A stretch of 9,520 nt of DNA, from the NCBI GenBank assembly GCA_945910665.1, contig CAMDZK010000028.1:1-9520 (forward strand). Direction: 5' to 3'. Below are positions 1 through 8,203 of the stretch, piece by piece. The stretch's first letter is position 1. The number at the start of each line of letters is the position of its first letter. This DNA comes from an uncultured Peptostreptococcaceae bacterium. Lineage in GTDB: Bacteria > Bacillota > Clostridia > Tissierellales > Peptoniphilaceae. The notes under the pieces were generated by a model. It had not been told where the DNA came from and searched no databases. It saw only the letters and a program-made list of their open reading frames with translations. A program made the position numbers and the translations under genes.

Positions 1-499
1 CACCCAAACAAGTGTAGAAGCCATTGAAGAAAGTTTAGGGTTTCAATACAACTTTCTCCAAGAGTTAATGCCTGAAGGATATACGATTACATCCTTAGCC
101 CTTCCCTTTGGATCAAGACCCGACGAAGCGGACCAAGGCGTTTTAGAGGAGGGTACCTACGAAGGAAAAACCTACAACCACACGGCGATTTTAAATGTTG
201 GTTGGGACCCCGACTATTCACCCTATCACAAAGATTTTGACTGGAGAAGGATCCATCGTGTGCGTGCATCAGAAACAAATGTCGATGGCGTAGGCATGTA
301 CGATTGGCTAGAAGATTTTTCCGCCAATCCTGACAAGAAATTTGTTTCCGATGGTTTTGCTGATATCGTATCTGTTCCTGCGGATTGGCAAGATTCAATT
401 CCCCCTGTAGAAGGGAAGACGATGAATTACTACGGAGATCAACCGGATTCTATCCAAGAAAAAACGGAAGCGGTAGAAGAAACTGAGGCAACTGAATAA
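1..499 (+). CDS. C-terminal part of a putative polysaccharide deacetylase-like protein (5' truncated)
   Basis: The reading frame is open from the first full codon at position 2 to the TAA at 497-499, so the ATG at 68 is internal and the true start lies before the window. About 165 residues are visible. The segments LALPFGSRP, then YEGKTYNHTAILNVGWDPDYSP, KDFDWRRIHRVRASE and finally KFVSDGFADIVSVP match, from memory, the C-terminal half of secreted NodB-fold polysaccharide deacetylase-like proteins of Firmicutes, which act on cell-wall or extracellular glycans. The usual metal-binding NodB motifs and any signal peptide would lie upstream and cannot be checked. The last 15 or so residues form a Glu/Thr-rich tail (EKTEAVEETEATE). 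A hairpin terminator follows 27 bases later, so this gene is transcriptionally separate from rpoB. The family call is an inference; a different secreted protein with a related fold is possible. Confidence 0.6.
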   Translation, partial: TQTSVEAIEESLGFQYNFLQELMPEGYTITSLALPFGSRPDEADQGVLEEGTYEGKTYNHTAILNVGWDPDYSPYHKDFDWRRIHRVRASETNVDGVGMYDWLEDFSANPDKKFVSDGFADIVSVPADWQDSIPPVEGKTMNYYGDQPDSIQEKTEAVEETEATE

Positions 500-525
500 A
501 GACTGTATGAGAAAAGTACAATAAA

Positions 526-558
526 AAATCGCCCTGCATGCCAGGGCGATTTCTGTCT
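526..558 (+). terminator. Rho-independent terminator after the deacetylase-like gene
   Basis: The arms at 526-536 and 542-552 (AAATCGCCCTG and CAGGGCGATTT) pair perfectly over 11 bp around a five-base loop. An A-tract precedes the stem. The U-tract is short and interrupted (TTTCTGTCTCTT). The position, 27 bases after the stop codon and before the rpoB promoter, fits a terminator that insulates rpoB from the upstream gene. The A-rich 5' flank could also make it work on the other strand, but no minus-strand gene is seen here. Confidence 0.85.
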
Positions 559-612
559 CTTAAAAGTTTGTGGAGGTTTGGGAAAATGGGGATAAAAATC
601 CCACTGTATTCC

Positions 613-641
613 TTGACGTACAGTAATAAATTTGGTATATT
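613..641 (+). promoter_or_regulatory. Sigma-A type promoter of rpoB-rpoC
   Basis: A -35 box TTGACG (613-618) and a -10 box TATATT (636-641) are separated by exactly 17 bases. Each differs from consensus at one position. The start of transcription should fall near 648, giving a leader of about 115 bases before the rpoB ATG. It lies after the 526-558 terminator, which makes it the main promoter expected for rpoB and rpoC. A small GGGAT/ATCCC hairpin sequence at 589-602 lies just upstream; its role, if any, is unknown. Confidence 0.82.
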
Positions 642-655
642 AGAATGTATGAAAC

Positions 656-705
656 TTTATGGTGGAATGGTATGCAATTTTTCGTATTTCCCATTGTATC
701 ATAGA
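656..705 (+). promoter_or_regulatory. Long stem-loop in the rpoB 5' leader
   Basis: Bases 656-670 pair with 691-705. By eye this gives 14 pairs, including a few G-U pairs, interrupted by one G-G mismatch (665 against 696). The 20-base loop (671-690) can form a small nested TATG/CGTA stem. The structure would begin about eight bases after the predicted transcript start. Such leaders before rpoB can bind a regulatory protein or protect the transcript end. No U-tract follows, so it is not an obvious terminator. Its function is not known. Confidence 0.5.
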
Positions 706-743
706 AACAAGAAGTTGAAAAGAGGACCATTATTGTTCGAATG

Positions 744-765
744 TAAGGGAGTGGTGTTGTAAATG
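744..765 (+). promoter_or_regulatory. Weak or poorly spaced ribosome-binding site of rpoB
   Basis: Upstream of the ATG at 763 the best Shine-Dalgarno matches are TAAGG (744-748) and GGAG (748-751), lying 14 and 11 bases from the start. In the other genes of this window the spacing is 5-7 bases. No alternative start is available, because an in-frame TAA (760-762) touches the ATG, and the protein beginning [10 protein letters not shown] fits the conserved RpoB N-terminus. ACCATT at 726-731 can pair with AGTGGT at 750-755 and partly cover this site. Confidence 0.55.
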
Positions 766-3700
766 GTACATGACGTTTACTATGGCAAACGACTACGAAA
801 AAGTTTTTCGAAAATTCCGGAGGTATTAGAGCTTCCGGATTTGATTGCTGTACAAACAAAATCATACGAATGGTTTGTTCGTGAGGGACTGCGAGATGTT
901 TTTGATGATATTTCGCCCATTCAGGACTATTCAGATACGATGATTCTAGAGTTTGTCGACTATCATCTCGAAGATCAACCAAAATATACGGAACAAGAAG
1001 CAAAAGACAGAGACGGAAACTACGCGACACCGTTAAAAATCAAAGCGCGCTTGATGAATCGCCAAACTGGCGAAGTAAAAGAGCAAGAAGTCTTCATGGG
1101 TGACTTCCCATTAATGACAGAGAAAGGGACTTTCATTATTAACGGCGCAGAACGTGTCATCGTCAATCAATTAGTAAGAAGTCCAGGACCTTATTATCAT
1201 GATGAGATCGACAAATCAGGGAACCGTCTTTTTTCATCCACAATTATCCCTAACCGTGGTGCGTGGATCGAGTACGATTCCGATGCGAACGACGTTATCA
1301 ACGTTCGTATCGACCGTACAAGAAAACTCCCCATGACGACGCTCGTTCGGGCTCTCCTTTTGGAAACGGACGAACAGATGCGGGACGTTTTAGGAGACAG
1401 TAAGTACTTAAACGCGACACTTGAAAAGGAAGTCTCCAAAACGCGCGATGAAGCGCTCATCGAAATCTATAAAAAATTAAAACCAGGGGACCCTGCAGCA
1501 CTCGAAAGTGCCATCCCTCTGATTCACAACCTTTTATTTGACCCAAAACGCTATGATTTAGCAAAAGTTGGTCGCTATAAATTCAACAAAAAACTCTCGT
1601 TAGCTTCTCGTATTGTGGGTCAAGTCACAGCCGAAGACGTGTTTGATGAAAATACGGGTGAAGTTTTTGTGGCAAAAGGCGATGTCATCACTAGAGACGT
1701 TGCAAATGCCATTGAAGATGCTGGAATTAACCTCGTCATTGTACAAGTGGGAGATGAACGCGTCCACGTCGTAGGCAACGATTTTGTTCGTTTAGAAGCG
1801 TTCAACCTTCCTTTTGATGGAAAAGCGTTAGGCCTTTCTGAAAAAGTATTTTATCCAGAAATGCGTCGCATTTTAGATGAACACGAAGGTACTGATGAAG
1901 AGTTAGAAAAAACTGTACGTGACAGCGTAAAACTCCTTTCGCCAAAAAATATTACACGTTCGGATATTTTAGCGACGGTCAGTTACGAATTAAACCTATT
2001 TTATGGTGTCGGTAATACAGATGATATCGACCATTTGGGGAATCGTCGTGTCCGTTCTGTGGGAGAACTTTTACAAAACCAATTCCGTATCGGTATGAGC
2101 CGTATGGAGCGTGTTGTCAAAGAAAGAATGGCGACGCAAGATCCATCGCAAGCACAACCGACTTCCCTCATTAATATACGCCCAGTTTCTGCGGCGATTA
2201 AAGAGTTCTTTGGTTCCTCTCAGTTGTCACAATTTATGGACCAAACCAATCCATTGTCGGAACTCACCCATAAAAGAAGAATGTCTGCCTTAGGACCAGG
2301 GGGTCTGTCTCGTGACCGCGCTGGGGCAGAAGTGCGTGACGTACATCACTCGCACTATGGCCGGATTTGTCCGATTGAGACGCCAGAAGGTCCCAATATT
2401 GGCCTGATTACGTCTATGACGACCTATTCCCGTATTAACGAATACGGATTTATCGAAACACCATTCCGCGTTGTCGACCGTTCGACAGGACGCGTCACAA
2501 ATCAAATTGAATATTTAACCGCAGATGTGGAAGACCAATTTGTCGTCGCACAAGCCAACGAACCATTAGATGAAGAAGGTCGTTTTATCAATGACCGCGT
2601 TTCTGGTCGTGGGATCAATGGAGAAAACGACATTTATCCAGTCGATAAAGTCGATTACATGGACGTTTCTCCGCAACAAATCGTCGCGGTTGGTACTGCC
2701 ATGATTCCATTCTTAGAAAACGACGATGCGACGCGTGCCCTTATGGGATCAAACATGCAACGGCAAGCCGTGCCACTCTTAAAGTGTGAGGCTCCCATTA
2801 TTGGAACTGGTATCGAATACAAAGCAGCCAGAGACTCTGGGGTTGCCGTTCTTTCAAAACACGACGGAACGATTGTCAAAGTATCTGCTGATGAAATTCA
2901 AATTCGTCGTTTTGAAGACAACCAAATCGACACCTATCGTTTACTCAAATTTAAACGCTCGAACCAAGGAACCACCATCAACCAACGCGCGATTGTCAAA
3001 CTGGGCGAAGTTGTCAAAAAGGGCGATGTGATTGCTGACGGTCCATCGACGGATTTAGGTGAGATTGCCTTAGGTAAGAATATCCTCGTTGCCTTCATGA
3101 CGTGGGAAGGGTACAACTACGAGGATGCGATTCTCATTAACGAACGCATCGTCGCGGAAGATGCTCTCACATCCGTTCATATTGAAGAACACGAAAGTGA
3201 AGCCCGCGATACAAAACTTGGACCAGAAGAAATTACACGTGACATTCCAAACGTCTCCGAAGATATGCGTAAATACTTGGATGAACATGGAATTGTCATG
3301 ATTGGTGCTGAAGTAAAAGCCGGCGATATTTTAGTTGGAAAAGTCACACCAAAAGGAGAGACAGAACTCTCTGCAGAAGAGCGACTCCTTCGCGCGATTT
3401 TTGGAGAAAAAGCGCGTGAAGTACGCGATACTTCCTTACGTGTCCCTCATGGTGAAACAGGGATTGTCGTCGATGTGAAGCGTTATTCAAGAGATAATGG
3501 AGACGAATTATCCCCAGGGGTCAACGAAGTTGTCCGCGTGTATGTGGCGACAAAACGTAAAATCAACGTGGGCGATAAACTCTGTGGTCGCCACGGAAAT
3601 AAAGGGGTTGTCTCCCGCATTCTTCCAGAAGAAGATATGCCTTTCTTACCCGATGGTCGTGCGGTGGAAATCGTCTTAAACCCATTGGGCGTACCATCTC

Positions 3701-4416
3701 GTATGAATTTGGGACAAGTGTTAGAAGTTCACTTAGGGATGGCTGCAAAAAAACTTGGTTGGCATGTGGCTACACCTGTTTTTGACGGTGCATCGGACGT
3801 AGATATTATCGACACCCTAAAAGAAGCGGGATATCCTGAATCAGGGAAAGTACAGCTTCGCGATGGTCGCACAGGAAATGCCTTCGACAACCCTGTCACC
3901 GTTGGTTACATGTATATATTGAAACTTCACCATCTCGTCGATGAAAAAATCCATGCTCGTTCCATTGGTCCTTACTCCTTGGTTACACAACAACCATTGG
4001 GTGGTAAAGCGCAGTTCGGTGGACAGCGTTTCGGAGAGATGGAAGTATGGGCACTGGAAGCCTATGGGGCATCGCATATGCTACAAGAGATTCTTACGGT
4101 CAAGTCTGACGATATTGTCGGTCGGGTTAAATCCTATGAATCCATTGTAAAAGGTGAAAATATCCCAGAGCCAGGCATTCCGGAATCCTTTAAGGTATTA
4201 ATTAAAGAATTACAGTCTTTAGCATTGGATGTAAAAGTTCTTACGGAAGACGATCAAGAAATCGAATTTAGAGAATTGGATGATGAGTCATCTGGTTTCA
4301 ACGAAGTAGAAAACCAAATGGACGATCAAGAAATCATCAATGATGTAACAGAAGACAGTGGTTTTATCATCGAAGATGTAGAAGACATGGACGATGATGA
4401 CTACGAAGACGAATAG
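763..4416 (+). CDS. rpoB: DNA-directed RNA polymerase subunit beta
   Basis: This 1217-residue protein is the beta subunit of the RNA polymerase core, which with beta' forms the active centre. Conserved blocks run along its whole length. They include [19 protein letters not shown] in the N-terminal part and the rifampicin-binding region from [10 protein letters not shown] to [12 protein letters not shown] (about 485-514). In that region Q490, D493, H503 and S508 match the usual drug-sensitive residues. GYNYEDAI carries E787-D788, and the active-site loop carries K939 and K947. The C-terminal block [13 protein letters not shown] to [11 protein letters not shown] (1069-1103) contacts beta'. A small beta-beta' type module lies at about 289-331. 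The start is fixed by an in-frame stop just upstream. It lies 18 bases before rpoC in one operon. The protein is longer than Bacillus RpoB (about 1193), partly because of a duplicated acidic tail (1163-1209). C941 replaces a usually conserved Ala between the two active-site lysines. Confidence 0.99.
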   Translation: MVHDVYYGKRLRKSFSKIPEVLELPDLIAVQTKSYEWFVREGLRDVFDDISPIQDYSDTMILEFVDYHLEDQPKYTEQEAKDRDGNYATPLKIKARLMNRQTGEVKEQEVFMGDFPLMTEKGTFIINGAERVIVNQLVRSPGPYYHDEIDKSGNRLFSSTIIPNRGAWIEYDSDANDVINVRIDRTRKLPMTTLVRALLLETDEQMRDVLGDSKYLNATLEKEVSKTRDEALIEIYKKLKPGDPAALESAIPLIHNLLFDPKRYDLAKVGRYKFNKKLSLASRIVGQVTAEDVFDENTGEVFVAKGDVITRDVANAIEDAGINLVIVQVGDERVHVVGNDFVRLEAFNLPFDGKALGLSEKVFYPEMRRILDEHEGTDEELEKTVRDSVKLLSPKNITRSDILATVSYELNLFYGVGNTDDIDHLGNRRVRSVGELLQNQFRIGMSRMERVVKERMATQDPSQAQPTSLINIRPVSAAIKEFFGSSQLSQFMDQTNPLSELTHKRRMSALGPGGLSRDRAGAEVRDVHHSHYGRICPIETPEGPNIGLITSMTTYSRINEYGFIETPFRVVDRSTGRVTNQIEYLTADVEDQFVVAQANEPLDEEGRFINDRVSGRGINGENDIYPVDKVDYMDVSPQQIVAVGTAMIPFLENDDATRALMGSNMQRQAVPLLKCEAPIIGTGIEYKAARDSGVAVLSKHDGTIVKVSADEIQIRRFEDNQIDTYRLLKFKRSNQGTTINQRAIVKLGEVVKKGDVIADGPSTDLGEIALGKNILVAFMTWEGYNYEDAILINERIVAEDALTSVHIEEHESEARDTKLGPEEITRDIPNVSEDMRKYLDEHGIVMIGAEVKAGDILVGKVTPKGETELSAEERLLRAIFGEKAREVRDTSLRVPHGETGIVVDVKRYSRDNGDELSPGVNEVVRVYVATKRKINVGDKLCGRHGNKGVVSRILPEEDMPFLPDGRAVEIVLNPLGVPSRMNLGQVLEVHLGMAAKKLGWHVATPVFDGASDVDIIDTLKEAGYPESGKVQLRDGRTGNAFDNPVTVGYMYILKLHHLVDEKIHARSIGPYSLVTQQPLGGKAQFGGQRFGEMEVWALEAYGASHMLQEILTVKSDDIVGRVKSYESIVKGENIPEPGIPESFKVLIKELQSLALDVKVLTEDDQEIEFRELDDESSGFNEVENQMDDQEIINDVTEDSGFIIEDVEDMDDDDYEDE
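4249..4389 (+). repeat. Degenerate tandem duplication in the acidic C-terminal tail of RpoB
   Basis: The unit 4249-4320 (24 codons, RpoB residues 1163-1186) is followed directly by 4321-4389 (23 codons, residues 1187-1209). Both begin with the identical 15 bases GACGATCAAGAAATC, encoding DDQEI. Both then carry an acidic stretch, the motif SGF about ten residues later, and a VE..M ending. The remainder has diverged at DNA level. The repeat lies after the last conserved RpoB block and just before the final residues DDDDYEDE. Confidence 0.7.
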
Positions 4417-4420
4417 ACCA

Positions 4421-4437
4421 GAAAGGAGTATTCTTTG
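4421..4437 (+). promoter_or_regulatory. Shine-Dalgarno and TTG start of rpoC
   Basis: GAAAGGAG (4421-4428) sits six bases before the TTG at 4435. This good match decides the TTG start, since no ATG or GTG lies at the conserved N-terminus ([16 protein letters not shown]). The site falls in the 18-base gap after the rpoB stop, which allows translational coupling. Confidence 0.85.
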
Positions 4438-7400
4438 CAAGAATTAAATAACTTTGATTCCATACGCATTGGATTAGCTTCCCCGGAAAAGATCAGACAA
4501 TGGTCTAGAGGAGAGGTAAAGAAACCGGAAACCATTAACTACCGTACCTTAAAACCGGAAAAAGAAGGTCTTTTCTGTGAGAAAATTTTTGGACCCACAA
4601 AAGACTGGGAATGTTCTTGTGGTAAATATAAAAGAATCCGCTACAAAGGAGTCGTTTGTGAGAAATGTGGAGTAGAAGTCACGAAATCCAAAGTACGCCG
4701 TGAGCGTATTGGCCACATTGAACTGGCGGCACCCGTATCACACATTTGGTATTTTAAAGGCATTCCATCGCGCATGGGTCTCTTACTTGATATGAGTCCT
4801 CGCTCTTTGGAAAAAGTTTTGTACTTTGCCAATTATCTCGTCATTGACCCGGGTGATTCAGACCTCTATCCGAAACAACTCTTATCGGAAACGGAATATA
4901 TGGAAAACCGCGAAAAGTATGGCGATACATTTACAGCAGGCATGGGGGCGGAAGCCATTCGCACTCTCTTAGCTGCGATTGATATTGACCGTGAAGCGGA
5001 ATCGTTACGGGAAGATCTACAAGATGCCACAGGACAAAAACGCGTGCGCATTATTCGCCGCTTAGAAGTTGTCGAAGCATTTAAACAATCGGGAAATAAA
5101 CCAGAATGGATGATTCTTGAAGTCGTTCCTGTCATTCCGCCCGATTTACGCCCTATGGTTCAACTAGAGGGTGGACGATTTGCAACGTCTGACTTAAATG
5201 ACTTGTATCGCCGCGTGATTAACAGAAACAATCGTTTGAAACGCCTCTTAGATATTGGGGCTCCTGATATTATCGTACGCAACGAAAAGCGTATGCTTCA
5301 AGAAGCGGTCGATGCTCTCATCGACAATGGTCGCCGAGGTAAAGCTGTTTCTGGCGCAGGAAACAGAAACCTCAAATCCCTATCTGACATGCTTAAAGGG
5401 AAAACAGGACGTTTCCGCCAAAACTTACTGGGGAAACGGGTCGACTATTCTGGACGTTCGGTTATCGTCGTAGGACCAGAACTCAAGTTCTACCAATGTG
5501 GTCTGCCGAAGAAAATGGCCCTCGAACTCTTTAAACCATTTGTTATGCGTCAGCTCGTCATGGAAGGAAAAGCCCACAATATTAAAAACGCGAAAAAACT
5601 CGTCGAGCGTATGAACCCAATGGTTTGGGATGTTCTTGAAAAAGTCATTGCTGACCACCCTGTATTATTAAACCGCGCACCGACCTTACACAGGCTGGGA
5701 ATTCAAGCATTTGAACCGGTTCTTGTGGAAGGAAAAGCCATCAAACTCCATCCTCTTGTCTGTACAGCATACAACGCAGACTTTGACGGAGACCAAATGG
5801 CCGTTCACTTACCACTTTCTGTAGAAGCACAAGCAGAAGCACGCCTTCTCATGCTCTCAACAAACAATATTTTGGCGCCAAAAGATGGAAAGCCAATTAC
5901 GACACCAACCCAAGATATGGTGTTAGGTGCGTATTATCTAACCACCCATACGCCAGGAGCTAAAGGGGAAGGTCACATCTTTAAAGACTACAATGAAATG
6001 ATGAAGGCGTACCATAATGATCAAGTGCATCTGCATGCCATGGTCAAAGTGCGTATGTATAAAGATGACGAAGACAAACGCGGTGGCTTGGTTGAAAGTA
6101 CCGTCGGTCGTTTCATCTTCAATGCGGGTATTCCACAAGACTTGCGCTATGTGGACTATGAGAAAACTCCCTACGCATTAGAAATTGATAAACAAGTGAA
6201 TAAAAAAGCATTGGGAGATATTGTCGACCGATGTTTCCGCCGTCATGGAAACATCCGCACCTCTCAAGTGCTCGACTATATTAAGAAAATTGGTTTCCAA
6301 TATTCAACGATTGGAGCCCTCACAATCTCCATGGGAGATATCATCGTACCTGATGAGAAAAAAGAAATTTTAGAAGCGGCAGATGCTGAAGTACGTCATT
6401 ACGACGCACTCCTGCGTCGTGGACTCGTTTCTGAAGAAGAGCGTTATGAATTCGTCATCGAAACGTGGAATAAAGCAACCAATGATGTGACGAAAGTCCT
6501 GATGCAAAATCTCGATAAGAAAAATAACGTTGCTGTCATGGCAAACTCCGGTGCCCGTGGTTCGGAAAACCAAATTAGACAGCTTGCTGGAATGCGTGGA
6601 CTGATGTCTTCTGCTACCGGTCATACGATCGAGATTCCAATCAAAGCAAACTTTAGAGAAGGCCTCTCTGTACAAGAATTCTTTATTTCGACCCACGGTT
6701 CGAGAAAAGGACTTTCAGATACCGCCTTAAAAACGGCAGACTCTGGTTACTTGACGAGACGTCTCGTCGATATTGCCCAAGATGTCATCGTCCGCGAAGA
6801 CGACTGTGGTACCGATGAATACATTTTGGCGGAAGATTTTAAAGATGGAAAAGAAGTCATCGAAGAGCTCATCCATCGTATCATTGGAAAATACTCATTT
6901 GAAGATGTCATCGACCAAAATACGGGCGAACTTCTCGTTCGTAAAAATGAAATGATTACGGAAGAAATTGCAGAAGATATGATTGCACGCGGATTTACCC
7001 AAGTTAAAGTGCGTTCGGTTCTTGGTTGTAAAGCCCATCGCGGTGTCTGTGCAAAATGTTATGGAAGAAACTTGGCAACAGGAAAACCTGTCAACGTCGG
7101 AGAAGCTGTAGGAATTATCGCCGCCCAATCCATCGGTGAGCCGGGTACTCAGTTGACTATGCGTACATTCCATACAGGTGGTATCGCCGTCGCTGGAATC
7201 ACTTCCGGTCTTCCTCGTGTCGAAGAGTTGTTTGAAGCGAGAAAGCCAAAAGGACTTGCCTTCATTTCAGAAATCGCAGGAACTGTGGATGTCGTTGACA
7301 ATAAAAAGCGCCAAGACATCAAAGTAAAAGGCGAAGATGGAACGGAGAAAATCTACAACATTCCATACGGTGCACGTCTCGCTGTGAAAAAAGGCGATGT

Positions 7401-8004
7401 CATCGAAGCGGGGGACCGTCTGACGGAAGGTTCTTTAAATCCTCACGATATTTTACGCATCCGCGGATTCGACGGCGTGTATAAGTACATCACAAAAGAA
7501 GTACAACGCGTCTACCGTCTCCAAGGGGTAGATATTGACGACAAGCACATCGAAATTATCATTAAACAAATGCTTTCGAAAGTAAAAGTCGAAGATCCAG
7601 GAGATACGGAATTCCTCCCAGGTAGCATGGTAAATATTATGGACTTTGCGCGTGCGAATAAGGAGATGGAAGAACAAGGCCTTCGCCCAGCAGACGGGGA
7701 ACGCGTCCTCTTAGGAATTACGAAAGCATCCTTGGCGACCGATTCCTTCTTAAGTGCTGCGTCATTCCAAGAGACCACACGGGTTTTAACCGACGCTTCC
7801 ATTAAAGGAAAAGTTGACCATCTCATTGGACTTAAAGAAAATGTCATCATCGGTAAACTCGTACCGGCTGGTACAGGGATGAAGAAATATAAAAACTTAT
7901 CCATCCAATACGAAGGAATGGATGCGGAAGTGAATGCAGAAATCCCAGATGATGAAGATTCAATGACAAAAGATGTACAAGAAGCTGTCGAATTAGTCGA
8001 ATAA
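4435..8004 (+). CDS. rpoC: DNA-directed RNA polymerase subunit beta'
   Basis: This 1189-residue protein is the beta' subunit, which holds the catalytic magnesium and forms the clamp, bridge helix and trigger loop. The N-terminal zinc site uses C60, C62, C75 and C78. The block [18 protein letters not shown] is followed by the catalytic NADFDGDQ motif with D449, D451 and D453. The second zinc site uses C791, C865, C872 and C875. The trigger loop region (about 889-916, [18 protein letters not shown] then [10 protein letters not shown]) has M909, R910 and H913 and lacks the large insert of proteobacterial RpoC, as expected for a Gram-positive. Length is close to Bacillus RpoC (about 1199). Translation starts at TTG behind a strong Shine-Dalgarno. 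The loop that corresponds to the rudder reads GNRNLKSL instead of the usual RPLKSL (N312). No gene lies between rpoC and the rpsL promoter. Confidence 0.99.
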   Translation: MQELNNFDSIRIGLASPEKIRQWSRGEVKKPETINYRTLKPEKEGLFCEKIFGPTKDWECSCGKYKRIRYKGVVCEKCGVEVTKSKVRRERIGHIELAAPVSHIWYFKGIPSRMGLLLDMSPRSLEKVLYFANYLVIDPGDSDLYPKQLLSETEYMENREKYGDTFTAGMGAEAIRTLLAAIDIDREAESLREDLQDATGQKRVRIIRRLEVVEAFKQSGNKPEWMILEVVPVIPPDLRPMVQLEGGRFATSDLNDLYRRVINRNNRLKRLLDIGAPDIIVRNEKRMLQEAVDALIDNGRRGKAVSGAGNRNLKSLSDMLKGKTGRFRQNLLGKRVDYSGRSVIVVGPELKFYQCGLPKKMALELFKPFVMRQLVMEGKAHNIKNAKKLVERMNPMVWDVLEKVIADHPVLLNRAPTLHRLGIQAFEPVLVEGKAIKLHPLVCTAYNADFDGDQMAVHLPLSVEAQAEARLLMLSTNNILAPKDGKPITTPTQDMVLGAYYLTTHTPGAKGEGHIFKDYNEMMKAYHNDQVHLHAMVKVRMYKDDEDKRGGLVESTVGRFIFNAGIPQDLRYVDYEKTPYALEIDKQVNKKALGDIVDRCFRRHGNIRTSQVLDYIKKIGFQYSTIGALTISMGDIIVPDEKKEILEAADAEVRHYDALLRRGLVSEEERYEFVIETWNKATNDVTKVLMQNLDKKNNVAVMANSGARGSENQIRQLAGMRGLMSSATGHTIEIPIKANFREGLSVQEFFISTHGSRKGLSDTALKTADSGYLTRRLVDIAQDVIVREDDCGTDEYILAEDFKDGKEVIEELIHRIIGKYSFEDVIDQNTGELLVRKNEMITEEIAEDMIARGFTQVKVRSVLGCKAHRGVCAKCYGRNLATGKPVNVGEAVGIIAAQSIGEPGTQLTMRTFHTGGIAVAGITSGLPRVEELFEARKPKGLAFISEIAGTVDVVDNKKRQDIKVKGEDGTEKIYNIPYGARLAVKKGDVIEAGDRLTEGSLNPHDILRIRGFDGVYKYITKEVQRVYRLQGVDIDDKHIEIIIKQMLSKVKVEDPGDTEFLPGSMVNIMDFARANKEMEEQGLRPADGERVLLGITKASLATDSFLSAASFQETTRVLTDASIKGKVDHLIGLKENVIIGKLVPAGTGMKKYKNLSIQYEGMDAEVNAEIPDDEDSMTKDVQEAVELVE

Positions 8005-8005
8005 G

Positions 8006-8034
8006 TTGACAACAAAGCAGACGGGTGTTACAAT
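8006..8034 (+). promoter_or_regulatory. Strong sigma-A type promoter of the rpsL-rpsG-fusA operon
   Basis: A perfect -35 box TTGACA (8006-8011) is followed after 17 bases by TACAAT (8029-8034). A TG one base before the -10 box (8026-8027) adds an extended -10 element. The -35 box starts one base after the rpoC stop codon. Transcription should begin near 8041, giving a leader of about 160 bases. This is the closest match to consensus in the window and suits a ribosomal protein operon. Confidence 0.88.
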
Positions 8035-8066
8035 CATCGTGGACTTTTTCGTGATGGACACCCGTT
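8020..8066 (+). repeat. Inverted repeat overlapping the rpsL promoter; possible weak rpoC terminator or attenuator
   Basis: ACGGGTGT (8021-8028) pairs with ACACCCGT (8058-8065), extended by one G-U pair. Inside it CATCGTG (8035-8041) pairs with CGTGATG (8050-8056) around a U-rich loop. The sequence after the stem is only moderately U-rich (TCTTGT), so termination would be partial at best. The left arm contains the promoter spacer and abuts the -10 box. Only read-through RNA from rpoC would carry both arms; RNA started near 8041 would lack the left one. Confidence 0.45.
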
Positions 8067-8072
8067 CTTGTA

Positions 8073-8178
8073 ACGATGTTGAAAAATAACGGGGTTCACA
8101 TCCAACATACAGCCGACACAAGTCCCAGAGTCGGCGGTGTACAATGGGCACTGAAAAGACATCACATATATGTTGATG
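8073..8178 (+). promoter_or_regulatory. Structured 5' leader of rpsL with alternative pairings
   Basis: Several complementary segments lie between the promoter and the rpsL ribosome-binding site. ATGTTG (8076-8081) can pair with CAACAT (8103-8108). Alternatively CATCCAACAT (8099-8108) can pair over nine bases, with one bulged C, with ATGTTGATG (8170-8178). That would enclose a hairpin GCCGAC/GTCGGC (8112-8117 with 8130-8135). The same downstream segment can also fold locally as CATCACATATATGTTGATG (8160-8178). The Shine-Dalgarno itself is not clearly paired in these folds. A role in autoregulation of ribosomal protein synthesis is possible but not shown. I do not recognise a named RNA family. 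Confidence 0.4.
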
Positions 8179-8203
8179 ATAAATAAAAAAAGGAGGTGTA
8201 CTA

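Noticed and set aside
589..602. GGGAT/ATCCC hairpin as a terminator
   Set aside because: The stem is only five pairs and is not followed by a U-tract; it lies upstream of the rpoB promoter after a better terminator.
586..762. Open frame of 58 codons before rpoB, from ATG 586 with an upstream GGAGG (572-576), ending at the TAA that touches rpoB
   Set aside because: It runs across the strong rpoB promoter, no promoter is seen between the terminator and its start, and the protein resembles nothing I know. Transcripts from the promoter would begin about at an internal ATG (649) without a ribosome-binding site.
2206..2304. Rifampicin-resistance type changes in RpoB
   Set aside because: The key residues Q490, D493, H503 and S508 are all of the usual sensitive type.
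7512..8015. Long minus-strand open frame (167 codons) opposite the end of rpoC, and similar frames opposite rpoB, rpsL and the deacetylase-like gene
   Set aside because: They overlap strongly conserved genes entirely, have no recognisable protein features and follow the codon pattern of the plus strand.
8054..8089. Eleven-codon leader peptide (MDTRSCNDVEK) near the rpsL transcript start
   Set aside because: Only about 13 bases of leader precede it, with no ribosome-binding site, and there is no run of regulatory codons of the attenuation type.
8140..8145. A second TACAAT box as a -10 element before rpsL
   Set aside because: No acceptable -35 box lies 16-18 bases upstream; the nearest resemblance (CCGACA at 8113-8118) is 21 bases away.
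8076..8186. Open frame of 36 codons filling the rpsL leader (ATG 8076 to TAA 8184-8186)
   Set aside because: There is no Shine-Dalgarno before the ATG, the length is within chance expectation, and the segment is better explained as structured RNA.
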